Source: a virus. Taken from it: a stretch of DNA of 39,067 nt. The translations under genes were made by a program, and so were the position numbers. Positions 11,959-20,758 of the stretch are shown here, piece after piece; the first letter of the stretch is position 1, and every line of letters begins with the position of its first letter. The stretch covers positions 1 through 39,067 of IMG/VR virus record IMGVR_UViG_3300032242_001645; one strand, 5' to 3'. A model generated the notes under the pieces. That model had not been told where the DNA came from. It saw only the letters and a list, made by a program, of their open reading frames with translations, and made no database searches.

Positions 11959-13726
11959 AGTCTACATCATTTGAATAACTGGTAAAACCATTTTCTTTGA
12001 TAACTCTAAGAACATTGTTTACCCTGCCCACTAACTCATCCTTATGTGATATCAAGTATATATTCTTATTGCGTTCTCTGGCCATCTTTTTTAAGACCGC
12101 TAGGGCACTTTCTACACCAGCACTATCCATTCCGGCATCTACAAGTTCGTCAATAAACAATAAATTAATGCTTTGATACAATCCTTCCCAAACATCTCGG
12201 AAAGCAAAACTCATACTTAGAATTAATCGATTGCGCTCACCTCTACTTAGATTATCAAAATCTAAATCTTGCCCTAGCTGGGTAATCTCAACACTGAGAT
12301 CATTTTGAAAAATAACACGATGCGGCAATCCAAGTTTATCAATATAATATCCCAAACGTTTGTTTAGATAACTCAAATTTTGATCAATGATCTTTTTACG
12401 GATGAAACTGTCTTTGTTGGTTAATAGTTTGTGTAAAAATTCTTGATGATCTTTGAGTTTAGTTAATTCATTAATTCCAACCCAATTAATTTCTTGAATT
12501 GCGGTCTTCTTTAATTCTTCTATTTGTTCTTCGTAGGGGTTTAATTCATCTGCTCGAGTAGTTAAACTTTTTTCAAGACTATCTAAATTATTTTTATGCC
12601 CTAATGCTTCTGCTTCTGTATCATAAAATGTATTAGGTCTCAACGGCATATCACCATCACCTATTTCATCTACAATCTTTTCTAAGTCTTGAGATACTTT
12701 ATCAAAATATTTCATTGCTTCACTTAGATGTTGTGTAGCAGCATTGGTCATTTCTTCATGTTTATGATCGTGAAGTTCCTGTTCACACGCATGACACGTT
12801 TTATTTGCCAAACTTTTTAATTCTGTTTCATACTTTTTAACTGCTTTTTCAGCTTGACCAAGGGCAGAATTCAAAGTTGCTTGTTGTTTATTCAGCCCTT
12901 GTATCTTTGTATTGTATTCATTCCATAATTTAAGTTGAGCATGTGCCGCTAACTCTGCTTCAATATCCACAGTTTCGAGTCGCATCATAGCCCTGCCGAT
13001 ATTTTCTATATCTGAAGTCTTCTTTGTTTCCCAGGCACTGCTCTTAATACCCAAACTGTCAATGCTTTTTTGTACATTTTCGTTGGCAGCTTTAATGCCT
13101 TCTATCTTAAATGTTTCTTGTTGAATACTATCTTTAGTTTCTTTGACTAGTAATTTAAGAGATTCGGCTTTTTCACTGAGTAGGGTAATTCCTAGCAATT
13201 GTTCAATAACTTCTCGCTGTTCTGCAGCCTTCATTGACAAAAACGGCTCTGTATAGGTGTTTAACGCAACTAAATGCTTGAACATTGTATGGCTCATTTC
13301 CAACATCTGCTCAATGGCCTTCTGTGTTTCTCTACTATCACCCTGGCTATCGTCTTCGGATTCTTCGGTTTTTAACTGGTTATCATTGACAAATAGCTTG
13401 AGTACATTAGGCTTCCTTCCTCGTTCAATGCGGTATTTTACGCCGTTTTTTTCAAATTCAACAGTAACTAACATAGCTTTACTGTTAGTCTTATTGATTA
13501 AATTTTCTTTCTTAATGTTTGTTAATGCTTGCCCGTACAATGCATAAGATAGTGCATTAACAATGGTAGTTTTACCTGTGCCGTTGCGTGATCCAGTATC
13601 ATCCCCACCTAGATCAAGGTTAGATCCTAGCACTAATGTTAATGCTTGTTTGTCAAAGTCCACTGCCTGAGTCTGGTTACCCACACTCATAAAGTTTTTT
13701 ACTGTAAGATTCTTTAATTTAAACAT
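11948..13726 (-). CDS. 46: recombination nuclease ATPase subunit gp46 (Rad50-like)
   Basis: The 592-residue protein is the SMC/Rad50-type ATPase of the T4 gp46-gp47 complex, which resects DNA ends for recombination-dependent replication. Visible motifs are Walker A SRNGTGKTT (Lys52), a zinc-hook CHAC (Cys311 and Cys314) between two coiled-coil arms (about residues 175-300 and 330-440), the ABC signature LSRGERN (about 492-498), Walker B NLLFIDEL (about 520-527) and an H-loop ISHKDE near 563. Length is close to T4 gp46 (560 aa). The ATG overlaps the gp47 stop as TGATG, so translation is coupled and no separate ribosome-binding site is seen. All key residues appear intact. Confidence 0.97.
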   Translation of the reverse strand: MFKLKNLTVKNFMSVGNQTQAVDFDKQALTLVLGSNLDLGGDDTGSRNGTGKTTIVNALSYALYGQALTNIKKENLINKTNSKAMLVTVEFEKNGVKYRIERGRKPNVLKLFVNDNQLKTEESEDDSQGDSRETQKAIEQMLEMSHTMFKHLVALNTYTEPFLSMKAAEQREVIEQLLGITLLSEKAESLKLLVKETKDSIQQETFKIEGIKAANENVQKSIDSLGIKSSAWETKKTSDIENIGRAMMRLETVDIEAELAAHAQLKLWNEYNTKIQGLNKQQATLNSALGQAEKAVKKYETELKSLANKTCHACEQELHDHKHEEMTNAATQHLSEAMKYFDKVSQDLEKIVDEIGDGDMPLRPNTFYDTEAEALGHKNNLDSLEKSLTTRADELNPYEEQIEELKKTAIQEINWVGINELTKLKDHQEFLHKLLTNKDSFIRKKIIDQNLSYLNKRLGYYIDKLGLPHRVIFQNDLSVEITQLGQDLDFDNLSRGERNRLILSMSFAFRDVWEGLYQSINLLFIDELVDAGMDSAGVESALAVLKKMARERNKNIYLISHKDELVGRVNNVLRVIKENGFTSYSNDVDYVE

Positions 13727-14739
13727 CAGAGGTTATTATAAATTTCTAATAAGGTTGTTTTGTCAAACTGCTCGCTATCAATATTAATCAATTGTTCAGT
13801 GACAATTTGATCAACACTTTCAAATGTTGCGTCTGGATTATCGTCAATTGTACCATCCATATTAGTTTTATCTTGTATAAGACTAATTTCGCGAATATCA
13901 TAATCGCGAATAAATGTTTCTTTGATAAAGTTTGCCTCTTCGTAGCTAATATCAATATCAAGATTCACTTTGATGTGCATCTTAGATTTCATTATAGTAT
14001 CCGCATTGTCTATTAGGTTACTAAGTTTAACGGTTCTGTACTTAGGGCAGTCGGACCAATTAATGAATTGTGGTTCTCCACCCCATTCTAAAGTCATCAT
14101 TCCTCGATCATCATCACCTGTATCTGCAAAGTTATGTGGAAACGCATTACCAATGTACCAAATATTACCACTATTTTGTCTTTTATGGAAATGACCACTG
14201 AATACATAGTCTGGACCTTTAAGTGAACTTGCATCAAGTTCACCGTGATCAGGCATTTGTACCATGGCGTTCATATAAAACAATGGTAATTCAAAGTGAC
14301 CAAAAACATATTTGCTTTTAATAGATTTCATTGTCCGCCACTCATCACCTACTAACCAAGGTACAAGAGTGACATCATCCCGGGTCATAATACTATCTAC
14401 GACAGTGACGCCTGGAACGTGCCGACCAAAAGCACTCGAATGAATGTCACGCTTGTCTTTATAGAACAGATCGTGGTTACCTGGGAACCAAAAGAACTGT
14501 TCAAATGCTGCGCCTAGTTTTTCAAGGCAGCGCAAACTGCTATCTAATGTGAATAAGTTTAGACTGTTACGGTTGTGAGACCAATCGCCAAGGAATATGC
14601 AAGTTTCACACCCTTGCTCCTTGGCGTTGGCAATAAACCAATCTACAAATTCTTCACAATCTCTTAAATGTGTTGCCGAATTAGATTTTAGTCCAAAATG
14701 TATATCAGTAAAACACGCTACCTTTTTAAACAACGCCAT
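13726..14739 (-). CDS. 47: recombination nuclease subunit gp47 (Mre11-like)
   Basis: The 337-residue protein is the Mre11/SbcD-type metallophosphoesterase that pairs with gp46. The five metal-binding motifs are visible: FTDIHFG (Asp12, His14), FLGDWSH (Asp52, His55), FPGNHD (Asn88, His89, Asp90), VFGHFE (His148) and SGHFHK (His183, His185). The C-terminal 100 residues form the capping region. Length matches T4 gp47 (339 aa). AGGAGA lies 7 bases before the start, and a good sigma70-type promoter is just upstream. The gene order 47 then 46 is the T4 order. Confidence 0.97.
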   Translation of the reverse strand: MALFKKVACFTDIHFGLKSNSATHLRDCEEFVDWFIANAKEQGCETCIFLGDWSHNRNSLNLFTLDSSLRCLEKLGAAFEQFFWFPGNHDLFYKDKRDIHSSAFGRHVPGVTVVDSIMTRDDVTLVPWLVGDEWRTMKSIKSKYVFGHFELPLFYMNAMVQMPDHGELDASSLKGPDYVFSGHFHKRQNSGNIWYIGNAFPHNFADTGDDDRGMMTLEWGGEPQFINWSDCPKYRTVKLSNLIDNADTIMKSKMHIKVNLDIDISYEEANFIKETFIRDYDIREISLIQDKTNMDGTIDDNPDATFESVDQIVTEQLINIDSEQFDKTTLLEIYNNL

Positions 14740-14759
14740 TAATAATTCTCCTAATAACG

Positions 14760-14788
14760 AGTTTAGCAGGTATAATAATTAATGTCAA
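14760..14788 (-). promoter_or_regulatory. sigma70-type promoter for the gp47-gp46 operon
   Basis: On the minus strand TTGACA at 14783-14788 is separated by 17 bases from TAAACT at 14760-14765. The -35 box is perfect and overlaps the TGA stop codon of gp55. It would fire with unmodified host RNA polymerase, giving early or middle expression of gp47, gp46, the two basic proteins and the nuclease. Confidence 0.7.
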
Positions 14789-15699
14789 GGTTCTTTCTCT
14801 TCAATATCGCCATCTTCTTCTTCGGGATATTCCTCGCTCTTGGGCATACGCATATTTTTATATAGTTCTGCCTGTCTAGCAGTTTCCTCTGCATACCCTT
14901 GTGAATTCTGTCGAGTTGAACTTGGTGTTAGTCCGGCTTCTTCTAATAAGTCATCTCGGATATTTTGACTTTTCTTTTCAATGTTTAGGATCCTAGTAAA
15001 GCTATTAGTCACCGCAGCGGTATAATAGGCAAACGGATTTTCACTTTTACTCTCATCAAATTGCAATCCAATCTGACTTAATTGTAAGATTGCTTGCCCC
15101 TTCATTTCATCGACATAGGTATATCCACGCCAATTTGATCTCTGTGCATATCTTTCACTAAGTTTGATATACATCTTACCTAGATTTTCTGTAATACGTC
15201 CATGATCTTTACTAAAGTGGCCAGTATCCAATGGACCCTTCCAATGACTTTTCCCCACACAAATTAGTTCATCTTCGTCATTAAATTTCCAATGTTGAAA
15301 TGGTGGAAAATTTACTTTGTCATGTGAATCTGCTGTGGTTTTTGTAGTTTTCTTACGACCTGGTGCTAATGGTATATGGTCAAATGTCATAATACGTATG
15401 ACCACATCTGTTTTTGCAATAGTTTTATAGTCCGGAGTTACTTCTGCTAGTTTGGTTTTCTTGTCTCCACTATTTCTAGCAATAGCGAATGCAATTAATC
15501 CTAATCGTTTTGCTCTAGCACGTTTAGCATCTGCTATGGTACGTATATTGATTTTATCAATACTTGAAAGAATTATGTCTTGTTGTTTGTATTCTGGACT
15601 GGTAAAACTTGAAAAGCTGCATTTGCTTTGATGTATTTCTGCTAGTAAATCTCTATTGTTTAGATATTTTACTTTTCTTATGGTTGGTATAAGGCTCAT
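14785..15699 (-). CDS. 55: late-transcription sigma factor gp55
   Basis: The product is the T4-type sigma factor that directs host RNA polymerase to late promoters. The core lies at about residues 180-270 (RSNWRGYTYVDEMKGQAI, then LQFDESKSENPFAYYTAAVTNSF, then SQNIRDDLLEEAGLTPSSTR), corresponding to sigma region 2. The N-terminal 175 residues are an extension absent from T4 gp55 (185 aa), as I recall from some aquatic relatives. The frame is open from 15756 (323 aa), but I choose the ATG at 15699 (304 aa). A near-consensus sigma70 promoter overlaps the extra codons, and AAGGAA lies 14 bases before 15699. The C-terminus is very acidic (EEEDGDIEEKEP), as expected for the tail that contacts the sliding clamp in T4, though the exact clamp motif is not obvious. 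Confidence 0.9.
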   Translation of the reverse strand: MSLIPTIRKVKYLNNRDLLAEIHQSKCSFSSFTSPEYKQQDIILSSIDKINIRTIADAKRARAKRLGLIAFAIARNSGDKKTKLAEVTPDYKTIAKTDVVIRIMTFDHIPLAPGRKKTTKTTADSHDKVNFPPFQHWKFNDEDELICVGKSHWKGPLDTGHFSKDHGRITENLGKMYIKLSERYAQRSNWRGYTYVDEMKGQAILQLSQIGLQFDESKSENPFAYYTAAVTNSFTRILNIEKKSQNIRDDLLEEAGLTPSSTRQNSQGYAEETARQAELYKNMRMPKSEEYPEEEDGDIEEKEP

Positions 15700-15724
15700 G
15701 TTTTTATTGTTATTCCTTATGTTA

Positions 15725-15752
15725 AGTATAGCATCAATTTTTTGGTTGTCAA
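15725..15752 (-). promoter_or_regulatory. sigma70-type promoter for gp55
   Basis: The minus strand reads TTGACA (15747-15752), 16 bases, then TATACT (15725-15730), one base from the consensus -10. The -35 box lies within a 13-bp inverted repeat, TGGTTGTCAACCA (15743-15755), which could be an operator. Transcription would start near 15718, downstream of the first ATG of the longer reading frame, so that ATG would not be in the message. Confidence 0.75.
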
Positions 15753-15784
15753 CCATTGATATTATATTAGCACTTTATTTATTG

Positions 15785-15792
15785 GTTAAATA
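15785..15792 (+). promoter_or_regulatory. weak late-type promoter before the tail-tube cap gene
   Basis: GTTAAATA matches six of eight positions of the T4 late octamer. It is 19 bases ahead of the start of the tail-tube cap/initiator gene and just before its AAAGGAG ribosome-binding site. In AT-rich DNA such matches occur by chance, so this is a suggestion based on position. Confidence 0.3.
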
Positions 15793-15810
15793 TAGTATAA
15801 AGGAGCTATT

Positions 15811-16569
15811 ATGGATATTATAGGAGCAGCAAGTTCGTTCGTCAAAAGTTCACCCACACTATCTGGTATCAGTGATCAGCTCACTGCGTTAGGTGGAGCA
15901 AAGCGAGCAGCTCAGGATTTTTTTGGGGGAAAACAACCTTCATTACCCGGAGCGTCAGTGACTGGTAATATGACCATGGAACAAGATCTTAGAGTAAGAA
16001 TTAAAGTTCCAAATGATTATCTCCAAGCACTTACCTATATGAATTGGAAAAATTCAGGAATAATTTTTCCCTATACTCCACAGATATCATTAGAACATAA
16101 AGCTGATTATGCTCCTGCTAATCCGACACACAGTAATTACACTCTAAATTTTTATAAAAATAGTTCAGTAACTGCTATTAGTATCTCGGGAAAGTTTACG
16201 GTACAGAATGACACTGATGCTTACAATTATCTTTCTACAGTACATTTATTGAGATCATTGACAAAGATGAATTTTGGAAAAGATGCAGACGCTCTACGAG
16301 GCGCACCACCACCAGTATGCCGATTAATGGCCTATGGTGATTATATGTTAGATAATGTTCCTGTAGCAATTTCTAGTTTTAAATCAGAATTTCCAGAAAA
16401 TGTTGATTATTTTTCAGTATCTGGTACCCAGTACGGTGCTGCACGAGTTCCTATTTCTTCTACCATTACTGTAGTTTGCATACCAATGTATAGCAGACAA
16501 GAAATTTTAAATTCATCTGTGACAGGTTGGTTAGATGGAACCGCAAGTAGAAAACAAGGATATCTATAA
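15811..16569 (+). CDS. baseplate tail-tube cap/initiator protein, gp48/gp54 family
   Basis: This 252-residue protein resembles the tail-tube cap (gp48) and tail-tube initiator (gp54) proteins of aquatic T4-like phages. Those proteins sit on the baseplate hub and start tube polymerisation. Recognisable blocks include FPYTPQISLEHKADY at about residues 88-102, ISGKFTVQNDTDAYNYL (about 129-145), HLLRSLTKMNFG (148-159), GAPPPVCRLMAYGDY (about 166-180), and YSRQEIL near the C-terminus. I cannot separate gp48 from gp54 by eye. Its place next to gp53 fits both. The start has AAAGGAGC about 6 bases upstream. The stop overlaps the next gene as TAATG. Confidence 0.75.
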   Translation: MDIIGAASSFVKSSPTLSGISDQLTALGGAKRAAQDFFGGKQPSLPGASVTGNMTMEQDLRVRIKVPNDYLQALTYMNWKNSGIIFPYTPQISLEHKADYAPANPTHSNYTLNFYKNSSVTAISISGKFTVQNDTDAYNYLSTVHLLRSLTKMNFGKDADALRGAPPPVCRLMAYGDYMLDNVPVAISSFKSEFPENVDYFSVSGTQYGAARVPISSTITVVCIPMYSRQEILNSSVTGWLDGTASRKQGYL

Positions 16570-16868
16570 TGTCAATGTACGGAACTAGTAGCCCCTATTA
16601 TACCACTAATCTCTCTGGTGGATATCTAGATGTAATGGCAACAAGATATATTCCTCCTAAAACTGATGACTTATTATTTGAAGTACCTAATACCTATGAA
16701 CATCGTCCAGACTTATTAGCCTATGATCTATATAAGGACGTCAACCTATGGTGGGTATTTGCAGTTAGAAATCCTAATATAATTAAAGATCCAGTATATG
16801 ATTTAGTTGCTGGTATTAAAATATATATACCCCAACTGACTACAATTAATTCTGCATTAGGAATGTAA
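16569..16868 (+). CDS. 53: baseplate wedge protein gp53
   Basis: The 99-residue product matches the core of the T4 gp53 family. The hallmark is RPDLLAYDLYKDVNLWWVF at residues 46-64, followed by RNPNIIKDPVYDLVAG and IYIP, a LysM-like segment. T4 gp53 is 196 aa, so only the core is present, as in other aquatic T4-like phages. gp53 joins gp6, gp7, gp8 and gp25 in the baseplate wedge, and those partners (gp25, gp6, gp7-like) follow on the same strand. The ATG overlaps the previous stop, and AAGGA lies 8 bases before it. Confidence 0.88.
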   Translation: MSMYGTSSPYYTTNLSGGYLDVMATRYIPPKTDDLLFEVPNTYEHRPDLLAYDLYKDVNLWWVFAVRNPNIIKDPVYDLVAGIKIYIPQLTTINSALGM

Positions 16869-16869
16869 T

Positions 16870-19302
16870 ATGGCAACAAGCTCAAATATTACTGTTAAAA
16901 AATCTACCAATAATATGGCGCCTGCTACCGCCGGTAAAAACATATCGGGTTTGAATGCTCCTAAATTACAAACTGGAACTGGACCAACACAAATTCCAAG
17001 CGGCGCGAATATTACTGTTTTAAGTTCAGACAACCCTACGCTTGACTTAGTAACTATCTCTGGCAAACTACGAAATAGAAATAGAGCAATAGAAAAAAAT
17101 GTTTTAAATAATTATCGATCTTTAACTCACAATTTCACTATAGCAGCATTGTCAATAGACGAAGTAAATAATCCTGATAGTTATCGAAACGGAAATTTAA
17201 CTCGAGTTATATTAAAATCTGGAGGCAAGGGATCGGAAGCAATTAAAAGTACCGATGATTTAACTAAAAAGTTTAACGAAAAGAGTCCTGGTAGATTTGA
17301 TATGTTTATTGACAATGTTGAAATTGAAAGTTACATGGCATTTACAAAACATAGCAGTGTTAGTTTAACATCATCATTAAGATTTGATATTTTTGAACCA
17401 TATAGTATTAGTGGATTTATTGAAGCTATACAAGTTGCCGCAGTATCGGCCGGATATCCTGCCTACACAAATGCTAGTTTTGTATTGAAGATGGATTTTT
17501 TAGGATATCCGGATAATGTTTCAATAGAAGACTCAAAACCTATTTCAATTCCTGACAGTTCTAGATATTTTGTATTTTGCTTTAATAATGTATCTGTAGA
17601 TGTTACTGAGCAAGGTACAAGATATAGATGTGCAGCAAGGCCTTGGAATCAAACAGGATTTGGAGAACCTAACAAATTAAAGAAACCTATCAAGATTGCG
17701 GGAAAAACTGTAAAAGAGATTTTAACGAATTTTAAAGACTCACTAAACGAACAGCTAAAAGATGAACAAAAAGAATCTACTATTGAAGATACTACCGATG
17801 TTGAACCAGACGAGTATGATATAGTATTTTCAAAATCAAAAAGTAGTGATGTTATAGCTAATTCTGAGATCAGTGAATTTCAAAAAGGTAATGAGAATTA
17901 TGAGTTTGTTGAAGCTCAAGATACAACAGGGTATAATGGTTGGCAAGTCAAAAAAATTGCTGAGAATAAAGCAGCAGGTAAAACTCAGTTTACAGAGCAG
18001 GAACTAGCACTAATTAAAAAAGATGCAGCAAAGAACGGCGTCAAGAACCCTATCATTACCTTCCACACAACTCTTCCTAATTCTTCAAAACCCACAGTAA
18101 ATTTTAGAGAAAGTCAAGCCATACATGAATGCATAGCGGCTATTATTCGAGATAGTGAATTTGGTAAAGCTATTGTAAAAAATATAGATGTAGATGGTAC
18201 TCCTGGAGAAATTGATGACTATGGTTTTATAAATTATTTTTTAATAAACATAGAAATGACTAATCTAGGAGGCATTAATAAAATAACTAGAAAACCTCGT
18301 CAAAAATATACCTATGTAATTTCTCCATATAAGGTACATTATACAAATATTCCTAATTATGCAGGACAGATTGTTGATGCAAATCTATTAATAGATCGTG
18401 TTATCTTGAGAGAATATAATTATATCTATACTGGAAAAAATATAGATGTTTTAAGTTTTAAAATTAACTTCAATAATTTATTCTTTGAAGCAGCACCATA
18501 TGCAATGGGAAATAGTAATAATAATCGCGGAGATAATAGTCTTCAACCGGATAATTTACCATCCCCTAAAATAAACAAATGGGCAGACTCGGCTGCAACG
18601 GCTACTAAAGAAGGTATAGTTCCAACTGCTACAAGAATAGTAACAGCTGAGTCTGGGAATATAAACAGAGATGGCGGAACCGGTAATGTTATAGATTATG
18701 ATCCTTTTACTGCAATGTCTAAAAATATGCATGAAGCTATTATTAATTCTCCAGTTGGTATGGTAAAAGGCGAAATAGAAATATTAGGTGATCCATTCTT
18801 TTTGGTCACAGGAGGCATAGGTAACTATAATCCTGACATAGAAAAACTTGGTAAAACTGTCAATGGTGAATCTGCCTATAATACTGGTGAAGTTTATGTA
18901 AGTGTAAATTTTAGAAACCCTATAGATATTTCTAAATTTGAAAAAGGTGGGCAATTATATTTTAGCGAAGAAAATGTTCAATATAGCGGAGTATATAAAT
19001 TAAATAAAGTAACTAGTAATTTTAGAAATGGTCTGTTTACTCAACGATTAGAAATGTCAAGGCTTCCTGGACAAACACGCACCTTACCTGCTACTTCTCC
19101 AAAAGATACAATGACCACTGTACCTGATGCAAACAATCAATCTGAACTAGTAAACAACAAACTGACCAAAGGAACTCAACCTACTGCTGTACCTGATACT
19201 CCTGTTGAACAACCGGCAACTGTGGTAGGAGGTCCAATGATATTCACTACAGGTGCTCCTACAATCTTAACACCAACACAAGATCTTGTTCCAAAATATT
19301 AA
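16870..19302 (+). CDS. large baseplate hub protein (gp27-like position)
   Basis: This 810-residue protein lies directly before the gp5 spike, where a gp27-type hub is expected. An N-terminal block (YRSLTHNFTIAAL, about residues 74-86) and a central beta-rich region (FDMFIDNVEIESYMAF, then SLRFDIFEPYSISGFIEAI, about 141-190) recur in structural proteins of aquatic T4-like phages. The C-terminal part (VKGEIEILGDPFFL, then a strand ending YSGVYKLNKVTSNFRNGLFTQRLEMSRL, about 635-740) is typical of phage hub proteins of the gpD/gp27/VgrG type. Residues 285-370 are charged and probably flexible. T4 gp27 is 391 aa, so this is twice the size. AGGA stands 7 bases before the start. The hub role is inferred from position and C-terminal pattern. 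Confidence 0.6.
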   Translation: MATSSNITVKKSTNNMAPATAGKNISGLNAPKLQTGTGPTQIPSGANITVLSSDNPTLDLVTISGKLRNRNRAIEKNVLNNYRSLTHNFTIAALSIDEVNNPDSYRNGNLTRVILKSGGKGSEAIKSTDDLTKKFNEKSPGRFDMFIDNVEIESYMAFTKHSSVSLTSSLRFDIFEPYSISGFIEAIQVAAVSAGYPAYTNASFVLKMDFLGYPDNVSIEDSKPISIPDSSRYFVFCFNNVSVDVTEQGTRYRCAARPWNQTGFGEPNKLKKPIKIAGKTVKEILTNFKDSLNEQLKDEQKESTIEDTTDVEPDEYDIVFSKSKSSDVIANSEISEFQKGNENYEFVEAQDTTGYNGWQVKKIAENKAAGKTQFTEQELALIKKDAAKNGVKNPIITFHTTLPNSSKPTVNFRESQAIHECIAAIIRDSEFGKAIVKNIDVDGTPGEIDDYGFINYFLINIEMTNLGGINKITRKPRQKYTYVISPYKVHYTNIPNYAGQIVDANLLIDRVILREYNYIYTGKNIDVLSFKINFNNLFFEAAPYAMGNSNNNRGDNSLQPDNLPSPKINKWADSAATATKEGIVPTATRIVTAESGNINRDGGTGNVIDYDPFTAMSKNMHEAIINSPVGMVKGEIEILGDPFFLVTGGIGNYNPDIEKLGKTVNGESAYNTGEVYVSVNFRNPIDISKFEKGGQLYFSEENVQYSGVYKLNKVTSNFRNGLFTQRLEMSRLPGQTRTLPATSPKDTMTTVPDANNQSELVNNKLTKGTQPTAVPDTPVEQPATVVGGPMIFTTGAPTILTPTQDLVPKY

Positions 19303-19353
19303 ATCCGGATCTGAACACTAGCTCAATCATTATCAACACTTTTTAAGATTAAT

Positions 19354-20745
19354 ATGTCCATTGAACAAAGAACAAAAGGTAAATTACCAACTCCGGGACC
19401 ATATCTTGCAAAAATTACTAATCATTCAGACCCTACCTATATGGGGGGTCTAGAAGTAGTATTGATGCGAGGAATACCAAACAATAAATTATCCAAAGCT
19501 GATACTTATATTGTTAGATATCTTAATCCATTCTACGGAGTTACATCAAAAGATTTTGAAGGTAATAGTGCTGAAAAATTTGGAGATGTACAAAAAAGTT
19601 ATGGAATGTGGATGATTCCACCAGATATTGGTACCACAGTCATGGTAATATTTGTAGACGGAGATCCCAATCAAGGATATTGGATGGGATGTGTACAAGA
19701 TAGATATCAAAATAATATGCTTCCAGGAATTGCAGCAGACACAAACATTGCTTGGGATACTGGACAAAAAGACAAATATGATACTGATACATTACCTGTC
19801 GCAGAGTTGAATAAAAAAGCTCTAACTGGAAATAATCCTAATGTATCTACTATTAAAAAACCAGTACATCCGTTTGCTGACAAATTATTAGCACAAGGGT
19901 TATTAGCTGACAATGTAAGAGGTATAACATCTAGTTCAGCTAGACGAGAAGCACCTAGTAGTGTATTTGGTATTAGTACACCGGGACCCCTAGATATTAA
20001 TGGTCCAAAAAGATTAATTGGGTATGTTGGGCCAACTTCAGCCGCACAAAAAAGTGTTCCAGTAAGTAGATTAGGTGGTAGTACATTTGTCATGGATGAT
20101 GGTGATTCTAACGGAGATAACGAATTAGTTAGAATTCGTACTAGAACAGGTCATCAAATTTTACTACACAATAGTAATGATTTAATCTACATTGCTAACA
20201 GCAAAGGTACTGCTTGGATTGAATTGACCAGCAATGGCAAGATAGATATATATGCAGCAGATTCTGTAAGTATACATACTCAGGGTGACTTCAATGTATT
20301 AGCTGACAAGAATATTAATTTAGAAGCTGGTGGTAATATAAACATGAAATCTGGAACAGCAATGAACGTACAAGCTGTAGATGGTAAAATTTTATTTACT
20401 GGTACGTATGATCACAAAGTTACAGGCGATATTAAGTTTGCTTCATCATCTAATTTTAATATAAATTCTAATGGTAATAATAATTTTACTTCTTCAAAGA
20501 ATACTAATATATTGAGTGGCGACTCGCATTTTGAAACTGCCGGCGAGATACACATGAATGGTCCAACAGCAGCTACAGCAGAAACCGCATCAGTTGATGT
20601 GTTGCCAACTAAATCATTGCCTAATACTGATATAACTAAACCGTGGAATGGCAAAAATAGATATAAAACTGATCCTATAAATACCATTGTATCCCGTGCT
20701 CCCACACATGAACCGTGGGCAGGTCACGAAGATTTAACAAATTAA
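19354..20745 (+). CDS. 5: baseplate central spike gp5, without a visible lysozyme domain
   Basis: The 463-residue protein has the gp5/VgrG layout. The N-terminal OB-fold lies at about residues 12-125 (GPYLAKITNHSDPTYMGGLEV, then YGMWMIPPDIGTTVMVIFVDGDPNQGYWMG). A loop region follows, then the triple-stranded beta-helix from about 266 (GHQILLHNSNDLIYI, then repeated short strands such as ADKNINLEAGGNINMKSG). T4 gp5 (575 aa) carries a lysozyme domain between these parts; residues 130-250 here show no lysozyme motif (no E-x8-D-x5-T pattern) and are Pro/Ser-rich instead. The C-terminus THEPWAGHE is seen in relatives. No convincing ribosome-binding site precedes the ATG. It forms the membrane-piercing tip below the hub. 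Confidence 0.88.
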   Translation: MSIEQRTKGKLPTPGPYLAKITNHSDPTYMGGLEVVLMRGIPNNKLSKADTYIVRYLNPFYGVTSKDFEGNSAEKFGDVQKSYGMWMIPPDIGTTVMVIFVDGDPNQGYWMGCVQDRYQNNMLPGIAADTNIAWDTGQKDKYDTDTLPVAELNKKALTGNNPNVSTIKKPVHPFADKLLAQGLLADNVRGITSSSARREAPSSVFGISTPGPLDINGPKRLIGYVGPTSAAQKSVPVSRLGGSTFVMDDGDSNGDNELVRIRTRTGHQILLHNSNDLIYIANSKGTAWIELTSNGKIDIYAADSVSIHTQGDFNVLADKNINLEAGGNINMKSGTAMNVQAVDGKILFTGTYDHKVTGDIKFASSSNFNINSNGNNNFTSSKNTNILSGDSHFETAGEIHMNGPTAATAETASVDVLPTKSLPNTDITKPWNGKNRYKTDPINTIVSRAPTHEPWAGHEDLTN

Positions 20746-20758
20746 TCTGAGAACATTT

